Position numbers and translations under genes: made by a program. This document shows positions 46,122 through 55,582 of a stretch of 64,000 bases of DNA, in pieces. The notes beneath the pieces are model-generated. The model did no database searches, had not been told where the DNA came from, and saw nothing but the letters and a program-made list of their open reading frames with translations. Origin of the DNA: Salinicoccus sp. Bachu38 (lineage in GTDB: Bacteria; Bacillota; Bacilli; Staphylococcales; Salinicoccaceae). The stretch's first letter is position 1, and each line of letters starts with the position of its first letter. The DNA is taken from contig NZ_CP138333.2 of NCBI RefSeq assembly GCF_038561955.2, forward strand, positions 1,612,001 through 1,676,000, read 5' to 3'.

Positions 46122-47504
46122 GATGTTGTAGATCTGCTGGTTCCGGGCTCTCGACACCTTGCCTGTCGAAGTCATGATGATGTTCCCGACGCGGTGTATC
46201 TCCTTCGGCAGTTTGTACCTGGCGAGATGCCGCTTGAGATGGGCCATGATTTCCTCATCTTCCAAGCGCCTCCCATTGGCCAGTTCAACGAGCAGGATGG
46301 GCACTTCTCCCCACTCCTGGTCCTTCCTTTTGACGACCGCAGCATTCACGACTCCGGGATGGGTATTGATGACATCCTCAATCTCTTTCGGATAGACGTT
46401 CTCACCCCCGCTGATGATCAGATCTTTCCGCCGGTCCAATATATAGAGGTATCCTTCTTCGTCGATATGGCCCATATCCCCGGTCCTGAAATACCCATCA
46501 GAGACTTCCATCTCGGCATTCAGGTAGCCACCCGTAATCGGTCCACCGCGTACAAGGAGTTCACCATCATTGCTGCTGTCGACCACGATATCTATATTAT
46601 CGAGCGGCTTCCCTACCGTGCCGTCAAGGATCTTTGGATCATCCGGTGCAATGGAGACAATCTGGGAGCATGTTTCGGTCATGCCGAATGAGTTGTAGAC
46701 CGGCAGTCCCATGGAAAGTGCATTGTCCAGAATATCCTTTGTTACACCGGCACCACCGAGGAGTATGCCTTCCAGCCTATGTTCGGCCATCTCATACTTC
46801 ATCAGCCGCTTCAGCATGATGGGCACCATGCTTGTGTGGGTCACTCCATATTCCGCGATGGTTTTCCATATCTTCTCCTCTTCAAACTTTTCGATGAGCA
46901 CCATGGTACAGCCTCGGATCACCGACCGCAACAGGACGGAGAACCCTGATATATGGTATATGGGGTTGATGTTCATCCATATGCTGTCCCGGGTGTAGCC
47001 GAAACGCCTCTCACAGCCCATGGCAGAAGCGTAATGGTTATCATAGGTCTGGGTGACGGCCTTCGCCCTCCCCGTTGTCCCTGATGTGAACATGATCGAC
47101 AGGACATCACTGCCGGAGGCGTTTCTGCTTTCTCTGGAGCCGGATGCCATATTCTGGATCTCCTCCCATTTATACACCCTGTACCCTTCCAGGTCGACAG
47201 GTTCGGTCGCCACGATCGTATCCACTCCGATGTCATCCAGCTGGGCTGCGATCTCCCTTCCGGTCAGACGGGTATTGATCATTACAATTTCAATGTTGGC
47301 AAGCATGGCCGCATGGATGGCGTACACTGCATCCAGAGTGTTGCCGATGAAAAGGGCAATGCGCGGCCGGTCGAGGGATTCGAGGCGGCCCTTCATTTCC
47401 ACTGCCGTTTTATACAGTTCCGAGAAGGTCACCTCAGTGCCTTCGAAAATGACTGCCGGCTTATCCGGCATCTCCCCGGCACGGGATTGTAGCCAATTGT
47501 ACAT
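46101..47504 (-). CDS. menE: o-Succinylbenzoate-CoA ligase
   Basis: AMP-forming acyl-CoA ligase of menaquinone synthesis; 467 residues. Motifs: MFTSGTTGRAKAVTQT (P-loop), FGMTETCSQ, RTGDMGHIDEEGYLYILDRRKDLI and a C-terminal STGKVSR lysine motif. ATG 47504 with AAAGGTGG. Lies 53 bp after menB, separated by a hairpin, so expression may be by read-through or a local promoter. Confidence 0.94.
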   Translation of the reverse strand: MYNWLQSRAGEMPDKPAVIFEGTEVTFSELYKTAVEMKGRLESLDRPRIALFIGNTLDAVYAIHAAMLANIEIVMINTRLTGREIAAQLDDIGVDTIVATEPVDLEGYRVYKWEEIQNMASGSRESRNASGSDVLSIMFTSGTTGRAKAVTQTYDNHYASAMGCERRFGYTRDSIWMNINPIYHISGFSVLLRSVIRGCTMVLIEKFEEEKIWKTIAEYGVTHTSMVPIMLKRLMKYEMAEHRLEGILLGGAGVTKDILDNALSMGLPVYNSFGMTETCSQIVSIAPDDPKILDGTVGKPLDNIDIVVDSSNDGELLVRGGPITGGYLNAEMEVSDGYFRTGDMGHIDEEGYLYILDRRKDLIISGGENVYPKEIEDVINTHPGVVNAAVVKRKDQEWGEVPILLVELANGRRLEDEEIMAHLKRHLARYKLPKEIHRVGNIIMTSTGKVSRARNQQIYNIKRSSNR

Positions 47505-47525
47505 AATCTATTCCACCTTTAAAAA

Positions 47526-47545
47526 AGCCCATCATCTGATGGGCT
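47526..47545 (-). terminator. Terminator-like hairpin between menB and menE
   Basis: AGCCCATCA-TC-TGATGGGCT stem followed on the minus strand by TTTTTTAAAGG. It would reduce menE transcription relative to menFDHB. Confidence 0.8.
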
Positions 47546-47557
47546 GCTGGTAAATGC

Positions 47558-48376
47558 TTATGGGAATCTTGGGAACTGTCCGAAGTCAGGCTTTCTTTTT
47601 TCCTTGAAAGCTTCCCTGCCTTCTTTTGCCTCGTCTGTAGTGTAATAGAGCAGCGTTGCATCCCCTGCCATCTGCTGCAGGCCTGCAAGGCCATCGGAGT
47701 CGGCATTCATGCCCGCTTTCAGAAGACGCAGTGCCGTTGGTGAATGTGCCATCATCTCTTCGCACCATTGGACCGTCTCGTCTTCCAGTTCTTCGAGTGG
47801 CACCACTGTGTTTACGAGACCCATATCCAGTGCTTCCTCTGCATTGTACTGTCTGCACAGGTACCAGATTTCGCGCGCTTTCTTGTGGCCGACGATGCGT
47901 GCCAGATATCCGGCGCCGTAGCCTGCATCGAAGGAACCGACTTTCGGGCCGGTCTGACCGAAGCGTGCGTTGTCTGCAGCGATTGTCAGGTCGCATACCA
48001 CATGGAGCACATGGCCGCCACCGATCGCATATCCGGATACCATGGCTACAACAGGTTTCGGAATGACACGGATCAGACGCTGAAGATCCAGTACATTCAG
48101 TCTTGGAACTTCGTCTTCCCCGACATAGCCGCCATGGCCGCGCACTTTCTGGTCTCCACCGGAGCAGAACGCCATATCGCCTTCACCTGCCAGGACGATT
48201 ACCGCAACATTCTGGTCGTCCCGTGCCCGTGTGAATGCGTCGATCATTTCAGTGACCGTCAGCGGAGTGAATGCATTCCTTACTTCCGGACGATTGATCG
48301 TCACTTTGGCGATGCCATTGTAGAACTCATATTTGATTTCTCTATATTCTTTGAGTGTTTTCCATTCTCTTGCCAT
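47558..48376 (-). CDS. menB: 1,4-Dihydroxy-2-naphthoyl-CoA synthase
   Basis: Crotonase-family ring-closing enzyme of menaquinone synthesis; 272 residues. Motifs: [62 protein letters not shown] 48376 with AGGAGG. Follows menH with a 3-bp gap. Confidence 0.97.
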   Translation of the reverse strand: MAREWKTLKEYREIKYEFYNGIAKVTINRPEVRNAFTPLTVTEMIDAFTRARDDQNVAVIVLAGEGDMAFCSGGDQKVRGHGGYVGEDEVPRLNVLDLQRLIRVIPKPVVAMVSGYAIGGGHVLHVVCDLTIAADNARFGQTGPKVGSFDAGYGAGYLARIVGHKKAREIWYLCRQYNAEEALDMGLVNTVVPLEELEDETVQWCEEMMAHSPTALRLLKAGMNADSDGLAGLQQMAGDATLLYYTTDEAKEGREAFKEKRKPDFGQFPRFP

Positions 48377-48379
48377 TCT

Positions 48380-49165
48380 TCATCCTCCTAGTAGAAAATC
48401 TATTACTATTGTACCAAATTTTTCGCGGGCTTCCATATGAATGTTGTGCCCCGCCCCCTCGATGATTTCAAGGCGGGCATCCGGGAGCAGCTGTGACATT
48501 CTGGAATTGATCGCTATGAACTTCTCATCCTGTCCGCCTGTCAGAAGCAGTACAGGGAGATCGATATTTCCAAGCTTTCCCCAATAGGACGGCTGGACGC
48601 CTGTGCCATACTTCACCAGGCTGTCCGCCGCTTCTTCCGGCTGCTGGGACAGACGGTTGAGTCGTTGCTGTTCCAGAGTCTTTGCTGAGAGGTCCCGCTG
48701 GCTGCTGAACAGTCCCATGTCCTCCCAGCTGTCGACGAATGCAGTGAAGTCTTCATTGATGTGTGCTGCCCTCCTGTAATCAGCATGCCGGCGCGCCTCC
48801 CGCTCTTCGTCCGATGCGATGCCGGGAGAACTGCTCTCCAGAACGGCACGTTTGACATATTCGGGATGGCTGGCGATGAAGGACAGGGCGACCCTGCCCC
48901 CCATCGAATAGCCGAGTATATCCACCTTTTGGATATCCAGAGATACGAGGAGCTGACGGATGCCCTCCGCAATATCCTCCATGCCATAATCGATGCCGGC
49001 ACTTGGGGTGCCGCCGAAGCCTGGAAGGTCGACTGTAAGCGTGTTGAAGTGTGGCGACAGGTCGCACGCCAGTCCTTCCATGCTCGTCATGTCGGCCAGG
49101 AATCCATGCAGCAGCAGGATCGTCCGGCTTTTACCGTTATTGGAGAATCGATGGTTAAATCTCAA
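48380..49165 (-). CDS. menH: MenH, SHCHC synthase (alpha/beta hydrolase)
   Basis: 2-Succinyl-6-hydroxy-2,4-cyclohexadiene-1-carboxylate synthase, 261 residues. The hydrolase triad is intact: nucleophile GYSMGG, Asp in GGQDEKF and His in GAGHNIHME. TTG start at 49165 overlapping the menD 3' end by 11 bp, with GGTGAAA upstream. Third gene of menF-menD-menH-menB. Confidence 0.93.
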   Translation of the reverse strand: MRFNHRFSNNGKSRTILLLHGFLADMTSMEGLACDLSPHFNTLTVDLPGFGGTPSAGIDYGMEDIAEGIRQLLVSLDIQKVDILGYSMGGRVALSFIASHPEYVKRAVLESSSPGIASDEEREARRHADYRRAAHINEDFTAFVDSWEDMGLFSSQRDLSAKTLEQQRLNRLSQQPEEAADSLVKYGTGVQPSYWGKLGNIDLPVLLLTGGQDEKFIAINSRMSQLLPDARLEIIEGAGHNIHMEAREKFGTIVIDFLLGG

Positions 49166-50831
49166 CAGATTTCACCACGTCTTCAATCTGTCTGCGCAGA
49201 TCCTGATGGGATTCGACGTTCGTCACCCTGTCCGTCTTAATTTCTATGATGTTCCGGCCCTTCCGGTTCATGAGCCCGCTCGTGATGTCTTCGACCTTGT
49301 CCGTGTGCATGTAGTTGAAATTGTACAGCTCGGCGGTGTGTCTGAAATCAAGATCCAGCGGGGTGCCGAAAAGCCGCTCGAAATGTTCCTGGTTGTCGTT
49401 CTGGGGCAGGAAGCTGAATATGCCGCCCCCATTATTGTTGAAAACGATGATATTGATATCGATGTCCTCAAGCTTCGACATGATCAGTCCGTTCATATCA
49501 TGGTAGAGCGCAATGTCCCCGATGACGAGGGTGAGCGGCGTCTTCACAGCCATGCCGAGCGCTGTGGAGACGACGCCGTCTATGCCGTTTGCGCCCCTGT
49601 TCGCATATATCCTCTGGGTATTGTCCAGGTCGTACCGCTCCCCATCCCTGATTGGCATGCTGTTGGAGAGGAATACTGCACGCTGCGGCGGTGTATGTCT
49701 GATGATTTCATACATGAAGCGCCCTTCATCATCATAGTCCGCGATATATTTTTCGATCCTTTTGCTGATACGGGCATCGAGTGCCATCAGCCAAGCCTTG
49801 GGACCCGTGCTGCCGGATGAGAATTCGATCGATTTCACGATTTCACTGATGGTGCCCACATAGGCTTCCTTCGGTGCCACAGGGAATGTCTTCAGTGTCT
49901 GGTGCTCACTGATCAGATACTGTGGAATAGCCGACTGTGCCAGAAATTTGTTGGTCGCCTTCGATGTGAGCGGTTCACCGATACGCACGATGAAGTCGAC
50001 TTCCCGCTCAAGCCTCTCGAACTGATCGGGGTGCATGCTGTTGAAGATGAGGTCCTGGTGCGTGATGGCACCTGCCAGGTTCCGCCGGATATGCTGGCGG
50101 GGATCCGTGATCACTGTCAGGTTGTCCCTGTCCAGGATCGGCGTGATGGCATCCAGTTCTTCGACCGTCTCCCCGATCAGCACAATACCGTGGCCATCGA
50201 GGTGGATGCCCGTCTCGGGAACTGTTTTGTACTGGGTCAGTGCCTTTGGTGTCCTGAAGAAGAGGTCGGTCCGTGTCATGTCGGGCATCAGTGGTTCCCT
50301 GATCGGTATATTGATATGCACCGGGCCCATTTCCAAGCCCCTGAGATACTGTGCACACTGCATGACTTTCGTCTCGAGCAGGTTCGGAAGGGAGTCATGT
50401 ACATCCGCAATCGGCAGTTCCGTATAATACCGCACATAATTCCGGTACATGTCCCTCTGGTTGATCGCCTGCGGCGCCCCCACATCCCGCAGTTCATGCG
50501 GGCGGTCTGCAGTCAATGCGATGAGCGGGATATGGCTCAGATCCGCTTCGGCGATTGCCGGCAGATAGTTTGCCGCTGCCGTGCCCGAAGTGCATATGAG
50601 TCCCACGGGGGACCGTTCCACTTTGGCCAGTCCGAGTGCAAAGAAAGCCGCACTCCTTTCATCCGGATGGATATGGGTATGGATGTCCGGATGAAGCTCT
50701 GCTGCCAGTGCGAGTGGCGTAGAACGCGAACCTGGACTGATGACGATCTCCTGCACCCCATGGGACTGCAGCAGATCCATAAGCGTGAAGACCTGATACG
50801 TCAATGCTTCCTGATGACCTGATGGATTCAT
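49155..50831 (-). CDS. menD: SEPHCHC synthase
   Basis: Thiamine-diphosphate enzyme condensing isochorismate with 2-oxoglutarate; 558 residues. Motifs: SPGSRSTPLALAA, ThDP-binding Glu region GLICTSGTAAANYLPAI, GANGIDGVVSTALG and the GDIALYHDMNGL ... NNNGGGIFSFLPQ cofactor loop. ATG overlaps the menF stop by 4 nt. Confidence 0.96.
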   Translation of the reverse strand: MNPSGHQEALTYQVFTLMDLLQSHGVQEIVISPGSRSTPLALAAELHPDIHTHIHPDERSAAFFALGLAKVERSPVGLICTSGTAAANYLPAIAEADLSHIPLIALTADRPHELRDVGAPQAINQRDMYRNYVRYYTELPIADVHDSLPNLLETKVMQCAQYLRGLEMGPVHINIPIREPLMPDMTRTDLFFRTPKALTQYKTVPETGIHLDGHGIVLIGETVEELDAITPILDRDNLTVITDPRQHIRRNLAGAITHQDLIFNSMHPDQFERLEREVDFIVRIGEPLTSKATNKFLAQSAIPQYLISEHQTLKTFPVAPKEAYVGTISEIVKSIEFSSGSTGPKAWLMALDARISKRIEKYIADYDDEGRFMYEIIRHTPPQRAVFLSNSMPIRDGERYDLDNTQRIYANRGANGIDGVVSTALGMAVKTPLTLVIGDIALYHDMNGLIMSKLEDIDINIIVFNNNGGGIFSFLPQNDNQEHFERLFGTPLDLDFRHTAELYNFNYMHTDKVEDITSGLMNRKGRNIIEIKTDRVTNVESHQDLRRQIEDVVKSVEI

Positions 50832-52192
50832 CTGTTCTCTACCCCCAGTACATTAAGCATTGGTGTGAATTTGACACGTGTCTCTTCAAATTCCTTCTCG
50901 CTGGAAGACCCTTTGACAATGCCGCACCCTGCGAACAGTGTTGCACTGTTGGCATGCAGCAGCATGGACCTTATGGCAACGACGAACTCGCTCTCATTGT
51001 CCTCGTGGATGAGACCGATCGGTGCTGCATAAAGTCCTCTTGTGCCGTATTCCTCTTCCATGATGTACTGCCGTGCCCGGTCCTTCGGCATGCCGCCCAC
51101 AGCCGGCGTCGGGTGGATGGCATCCAGCAGTTCAAATATGCCCGTCTCTTCCGCCAGTTCCGCTTTGATCGGCGTATGAAGATGATAGATGTACCTGTTT
51201 TCCAGTATATTGGGCTCGGGGCCGAATTCCACCCAGTCCGTAAATGGTTCGAGATCACTGACGATGGATTCCCTCACAAGCTCATGCTCATACCGGTTCT
51301 TTTCATCATTCAGAAGAAATGACTTCTGGGTTTCATCCTTCGTCTCGTCCCCGGTACGTTCCGATGATCCTGCTATCGCATTCGTCTTCAGAGTGTTCCC
51401 CTGGACGTCAAAAAGCTTTTCAGGCGATTTCGACACAAAGAGCGACTTCCCTTTTTCATAATAGATCGTATATGTGCCAGTTTCGTCATTCAATCTTTTC
51501 AATAAAAAAAGAGGGTCTATCGTTGATTTGAATGTCAGGAGACGCTGTCTCGCCAGCACCACTTTTCTGAAGACCGTTTCATCCAATACACTCACAGCCT
51601 GATCGACGAGTGACTTCCACTCCTCTGGAAAGATGTCCTTTTCCATATTGATCTGTGGCGCTTCAAATTCTTTTACCTCGACTGCTGCAATGTTTTCAAG
51701 CTCTCCTGAAATGCTGCCCAGGACAGAAGCCATGTCCACGTCCGCAAGCGGAACCGAATAGAACAGTTCCCTATTGACCAGGTCGAACTGCCACTTCGGA
51801 AGGTGGAACTCCACCATGGTAAAATCATTCCATTCATCAGAAGTGTCCTTATCATCAAAGCGCGTGCCTCCAAAAAGGCTGAGGGAGGATTTCATATCCT
51901 CTTCAAGCACCACTTTCTGGATCTTGTCATATAATGTAGATTTCTGGTTGGATAGTGCCTTGGAGGAATACTTGTCCCTTTTGATACTTTCAAGGTATTC
52001 AATACCGACGGTGTTATATCTGTCGTCTTTGGAACGGAACCAGTACCTTGCCCCCTGCGACTGACGGAAATATGAAAATATCTTCTGTTCATCTATATCA
52101 TATCCGTCAATGGGCAGCTGCAGACTGAGGTAGGCTCTGTCTGAATCCAGTCTGACGTCATCCAGAATGTTTTGATATGCTTCCAAATTCAT
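50828..52192 (-). CDS. menF: Isochorismate synthase
   Basis: Converts chorismate to isochorismate, the entry step to menaquinone; 454 residues. Chorismate-binding domain motifs: RKVVLARQRLL, FVSKSPEKLF, AIAGSSERTGDE, HPTPAVGGMPK and the terminal FAGCGIVKGSSSEKEFEET. ATG 52192. First gene of the men operon, divergent from menA. Confidence 0.96.
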   Translation of the reverse strand: MNLEAYQNILDDVRLDSDRAYLSLQLPIDGYDIDEQKIFSYFRQSQGARYWFRSKDDRYNTVGIEYLESIKRDKYSSKALSNQKSTLYDKIQKVVLEEDMKSSLSLFGGTRFDDKDTSDEWNDFTMVEFHLPKWQFDLVNRELFYSVPLADVDMASVLGSISGELENIAAVEVKEFEAPQINMEKDIFPEEWKSLVDQAVSVLDETVFRKVVLARQRLLTFKSTIDPLFLLKRLNDETGTYTIYYEKGKSLFVSKSPEKLFDVQGNTLKTNAIAGSSERTGDETKDETQKSFLLNDEKNRYEHELVRESIVSDLEPFTDWVEFGPEPNILENRYIYHLHTPIKAELAEETGIFELLDAIHPTPAVGGMPKDRARQYIMEEEYGTRGLYAAPIGLIHEDNESEFVVAIRSMLLHANSATLFAGCGIVKGSSSEKEFEETRVKFTPMLNVLGVENR

Positions 52193-52311
52193 TACTACAC
52201 ACTTCTTTCCGCATAATTAATACTATTTTATCATTTATTCATTTACCTGTGTATGATATATAATCAAATGTGCTAAAATTGTTATCATCATTATTAAAAA
52301 GGAAGATCGCC

Positions 52312-53229
52312 ATGCAAGGAACAGATACACATACAGGTATCAAAAAATATATCAGCCTGACCCGTCCGCATACACTCACTGCCGGATTCGTACCGGTGCT
52401 CGTCGGTACAGCAAGTGTACTGCTGTTTTCATCCATCAGATGGGACATGTTTTTTGCGATGCTGATCGCCACCCTGCTCATCCAGTCTGCAACAAACATG
52501 TTCAACGAGTACTTCGATTATAAGAAGGGGCTCGACAGCCGTGAATCCGTGGGGATCGCCGGGGCGATCGTGCGAAACGGCATGTCCCCCCGGGCTGTGC
52601 TCAGCATCGCAGTGATTTTCTATATTTTCGCTGCCCTGATCGGTATCTACATCACCGTGAACAGCTCATTCTGGGTGCTCGTGGCCGGCATTATATCAAT
52701 GGCTGTGGGCTACCTCTATACAGGAGGTCCCTACCCTATTTCATGGACGCCCTTCGGTGAAATTTTTGCCGGCTTCTTCATGGGCACCGTGATCATCATG
52801 ATCACATTCTTCATCCATACGGGTACACTGCACTACTTCCCGCTTCTAATGTCGGTCCCTGTCGCCATAACAATTGGACTCCTGAACATGGCCAACAATA
52901 TCAGAGACCGGAAAAAGGATAAGGAAAGCGGCAGGAAGACATTCGTCATACTCGTCGGGAAACCGATTGCCGTAATCACAACCACCGCGCTGCTCGCATT
53001 CTCCTACATTTTCATCGGGTGGGTGGCGTTTTTCAAGCCCTACGGATCTGTATTCATGATTCTGACCTTCCTCTCCCTGCCCATATTCATAAGGACAGTC
53101 AAACTGATGTGGAAAGGCAGTACACCTCAGGAACTCATTCCAGCCATGGCCTCCATGGGCAAACTGAATACGATTTTCGGCCTGCTCCTGACAGTCGGCC
53201 TCCTCCTGTATGGAATGACGGGAATTTAA
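52312..53229 (+). CDS. menA: 1,4-Dihydroxy-2-naphthoate polyprenyltransferase
   Basis: UbiA-family membrane prenyltransferase, 305 residues, about eight or nine helices. Two Asp-rich motifs: NEYFDYKKGLDS and NNIRDRKKDKESGRKT. The start is set at ATG 52312 (MQGTDTHTG...) with AAGGAAG upstream. Divergent from menFDHB, as in Staphylococcus. Makes demethylmenaquinone. Confidence 0.95.
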   Translation: MQGTDTHTGIKKYISLTRPHTLTAGFVPVLVGTASVLLFSSIRWDMFFAMLIATLLIQSATNMFNEYFDYKKGLDSRESVGIAGAIVRNGMSPRAVLSIAVIFYIFAALIGIYITVNSSFWVLVAGIISMAVGYLYTGGPYPISWTPFGEIFAGFFMGTVIIMITFFIHTGTLHYFPLLMSVPVAITIGLLNMANNIRDRKKDKESGRKTFVILVGKPIAVITTTALLAFSYIFIGWVAFFKPYGSVFMILTFLSLPIFIRTVKLMWKGSTPQELIPAMASMGKLNTIFGLLLTVGLLLYGMTGI

Positions 53230-53258
53230 AAGCTCTGGCGATGATCGCCAGAGCTTTT
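53228..53258. terminator. Bidirectional terminator after menA
   Basis: AAAAGCTCTGGCGAT / ATCGCCAGAGCTTTT stem with single-base loop; convergent genes on both sides. Confidence 0.92.
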
Positions 53259-53768
53259 TCAAACCATTCTATTCTGCTGCATACTTGTATAGAAATCACG
53301 GAAGCACTGGAAATGATTCGGGTTCAGATTGCGCAATGTACGATTCCGTACAGCGCCCCTTTCGTTCAGGATCTTCAGGAAGAGCACTCCTGCTTCATAC
53401 CTGGATGAGTCCGAGTCATCGTGGTCGAAATCCATATTCTTGATTTCATCGATACGGAACTGGGTGATGGTCCAGTCCGCCTCCTCGTTGAAATCCTTGA
53501 GGATGGACTTATGTACACTGATGATCTCATCATCAAGCAGGAAATAGAGGGCCGTACGCGTGAGGTTGATCTTGCATGTACCGATGCAGTGGACCTGCTT
53601 GAAGCGGTAGCTTTCGAAGTCGATGTTCTCCCTTAAAAAACGTTTTGCGACTTCAAGGAATTCCTTCTCTCTGCCGTCAAGTTCATGTTCCACTGTGAAA
53701 ATTTCTTCTATGCTCTGCGGCAGTTCAACATTATCCAGATATTCATTTACTTCATGATAGGCTATCAT
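53259..53768 (-). CDS. Protein of unknown function (169 residues)
   Basis: Not recognised. The start is set at ATG 53768 because CGGAG lies 7 nt upstream (ATG 53774 is too close). Acidic, cytoplasmic-looking, no membrane segment or signal peptide. A mixed alpha/beta pattern includes LTRTALYFLLDDEIISVHKS and a C-terminal LRNLNPNHFQCFRDFYTSM; two cysteines lie in VHCIGTCKI. The pattern of a strand-rich middle with RTALYFLLDDEI recalls PH-like domains, but this is weak. Single gene, convergent with menA. Confidence 0.72.
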   Translation of the reverse strand: MIAYHEVNEYLDNVELPQSIEEIFTVEHELDGREKEFLEVAKRFLRENIDFESYRFKQVHCIGTCKINLTRTALYFLLDDEIISVHKSILKDFNEEADWTITQFRIDEIKNMDFDHDDSDSSRYEAGVLFLKILNERGAVRNRTLRNLNPNHFQCFRDFYTSMQQNRMV

Positions 53769-53866
53769 ATGCATTCTCCGTATTGTTTTCTTTCATTCTA
53801 TACAAGAGATTGTACAAATTCAACAAAAATGCGTAGACATCAACTATTTCGAGAATAGAAATAATA

Positions 53867-53894
53867 TTGATTATTCTCAGAATTATATTATAAT
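53867..53894 (+). promoter_or_regulatory. SigA-type promoter of the 241-residue lipoprotein
   Basis: TTGATT (53867-53872), 16-nt spacer, TATAAT (53889-53894). An inverted repeat GAGAATA (53851-53857) / TATTCTC (53872-53878) flanks the -35 and could be an operator. Confidence 0.55.
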
Positions 53895-53931
53895 TGACAT
53901 GTATCTTTATATTTATAGGGGGAAATTTCAC

Positions 53932-54657
53932 ATGACGTTAAGAAAATATCTGCTCGCCGGTGGCCTTTCAACTGTGCTCGTTTTGGGCGCATGCGGTGGA
54001 GATAGCGGTTCGGAAGAGGAAACAACCGAGGAAGAGACCGCCCAGGAAGAGGCTGAAGACACTGGAGAAGAGACAACCACTGAGGAAGATACTTCTGAAG
54101 AATCAGGTAGCGGGTCCTCCTCGGAAGATGGCGAAATCACACATTCCGGTGAATATGGAGACTACACTGTGACCGAATTCGGCCAGTATACAATCGAGCC
54201 GGAAGAAGTTGAAGAGGAAACGGCTGAAGAAGAGACTGAAGAAGGTGCGGAAGCACCCCAGCCGACTGAAGTGGTGACCATCGAATTCGAATTCACGAAC
54301 AACTCCGATGTAGCCACTGCACCACAGGAAGCATTCGGTCTCGACCTTGCTGTCAGACAGATCATGGAGGGTGGAGAAACGACACTCGAAAACCTGACGA
54401 TGGATCTGCCTGATGACTATGAAAAAAGTGAGGAAGCAGCTGCAGCTGCCGAGATGATCGAACCTGGTGAGACGGCGACAGCAGTCCTTGCATATGGCCC
54501 GGTCGACCCGGAACTTGAAACCGTCCTCCAGAGCCGTGACAATCCGATGGCCGAAGAGGAAATCGAACCCCTCGACCATACGATTGAACTCGAAAACACC
54601 GAGTCTTCCGAAGAAGAGACGACTGAAGAAGACACCGAGGAAGATTCCGAAGCATAA
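53932..54657 (+). CDS. DUF5067-like acidic lipoprotein
   Basis: 241 residues, ATG 53932 with GGGGGAAA upstream. Signal peptide with lipobox LGAC (Cys21), then about 50 residues of Glu/Thr-rich linker, then an Ig-like/beta domain (GEYGDYTVTEFGQYTIEP ... VVTIEFEFTNNSDVATAP ... ETATAVLAYG) resembling DUF5067/DUF4352 lipoproteins. Ends in a second Glu/Thr tail. Signal peptide nearly identical to that of the 60-residue lipoprotein at 41900. Ligand unknown. Confidence 0.82.
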   Translation: MTLRKYLLAGGLSTVLVLGACGGDSGSEEETTEEETAQEEAEDTGEETTTEEDTSEESGSGSSSEDGEITHSGEYGDYTVTEFGQYTIEPEEVEEETAEEETEEGAEAPQPTEVVTIEFEFTNNSDVATAPQEAFGLDLAVRQIMEGGETTLENLTMDLPDDYEKSEEAAAAAEMIEPGETATAVLAYGPVDPELETVLQSRDNPMAEEEIEPLDHTIELENTESSEEETTEEDTEEDSEA

Positions 54658-54667
54658 TCTCACCACC

Positions 54668-54695
54668 ATGACCCTGACACACTGTCCAGGGTCAT
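54668..54695 (+). terminator. Terminator-like hairpin after the lipoprotein
   Basis: ATGACCCTG / CAGGGTCAT stem with 10-nt loop and TTCATTT. The next gene's ribosome-binding site follows directly. Confidence 0.65.
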
Positions 54696-54714
54696 TTCAT
54701 TTAAGGAGCATATC

Positions 54715-55494
54715 ATGATAGTCACAACAGGCGGAAGGACCGACCAGCAGACCATAATGCATGCCCGGTCACTCTCCGAAAAATACAATTTCCCCTATAT
54801 CAACAGATCGAAGCAATCCATATGCAAATTGAAGGAACGGTATCAGCAGGACATCATCACAGTCAGCAGAAAAGGTATCGCCATCCATCCCCTGACGCAG
54901 GAAGAGCCGCTTACATTCCATCCGAATATGGCGATGGTGCGCGCCAAAAGGATGCTCAATGGAGAAACGGATCCCTTCATAGAAACTGCTGGGATTGCAC
55001 CCGGCATGAGTGTGCTCGACTGCACCATGGGACTCGCCGCAGACAGCATCATCGCCAGTCTCGCTACCGGCCGTGAAGGTCGGGTCACGGCCCTCGAAGC
55101 CGATCCCCTGCTCCATCTGCTCGCTGCAGAGGTGCTGCAGGCTTTCACCACTCCAAACCAGAAAATCAATGAAGCCATGGACAGGATAGAAACGATAAAT
55201 GCAGAACATCATGAATTTCTTGAATCGCAGACCGATGACTCATATGACATCATCTACTTCGACCCCATGTTCAGTGAGATCATCGACAACGCAAACGCCA
55301 TCCGCAACATCCATCACCAGACCCGCCAGTCCGGACTCCGGCCGGAAACCATCACAGAAGCCCGGCGCGTTGCCAGAAGACGCGTGGTGCTGAAGGACCA
55401 CTGGAAGAGTCCGAAATTCATGGAACTGGGGTTCATCCAGCTGAAGCGGAAGACCAGTCTCTTCCATTATGGGTATATCGATGTACAGGATTAG
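54715..55494 (+). CDS. SAM-dependent methyltransferase-like protein
   Basis: A 259-residue protein. Residues about 85-190 carry a Rossmann methyltransferase pattern: GMSVLDCTMGLAADSII (motif I), VTALEADPLLHLL (acidic motif II) and DIIYFDPMFSE (motif IV, DPMF similar to the DPPY of RsmJ/N6-type enzymes). The N-terminal TTGGRTDQQTIMHARSL region suggests kinship to the B. subtilis YpiP group. Likely an RNA methyltransferase; target unknown. ATG 54715, AAGGAG upstream. Confidence 0.82.
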   Translation: MIVTTGGRTDQQTIMHARSLSEKYNFPYINRSKQSICKLKERYQQDIITVSRKGIAIHPLTQEEPLTFHPNMAMVRAKRMLNGETDPFIETAGIAPGMSVLDCTMGLAADSIIASLATGREGRVTALEADPLLHLLAAEVLQAFTTPNQKINEAMDRIETINAEHHEFLESQTDDSYDIIYFDPMFSEIIDNANAIRNIHHQTRQSGLRPETITEARRVARRRVVLKDHWKSPKFMELGFIQLKRKTSLFHYGYIDVQD

Positions 55495-55519
55495 AGCTGA
55501 CACCATGAATGTCGCCCAT

Positions 55520-55544
55520 GTTTAGGAAGGACCATACTGGGAAT
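55520..55544 (+). promoter_or_regulatory. Candidate sigma-B promoter of the Cys-rich protein
   Basis: GTTTAG (55520-55525), 13-nt spacer, GGGAAT (55539-55544, perfect GGGWAT). About 40 nt upstream of the start codon. Confidence 0.6.
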
Positions 55545-55582
55545 ATAAAGCATGTATAAAAAATTCCTAGGAGTGATCATTG

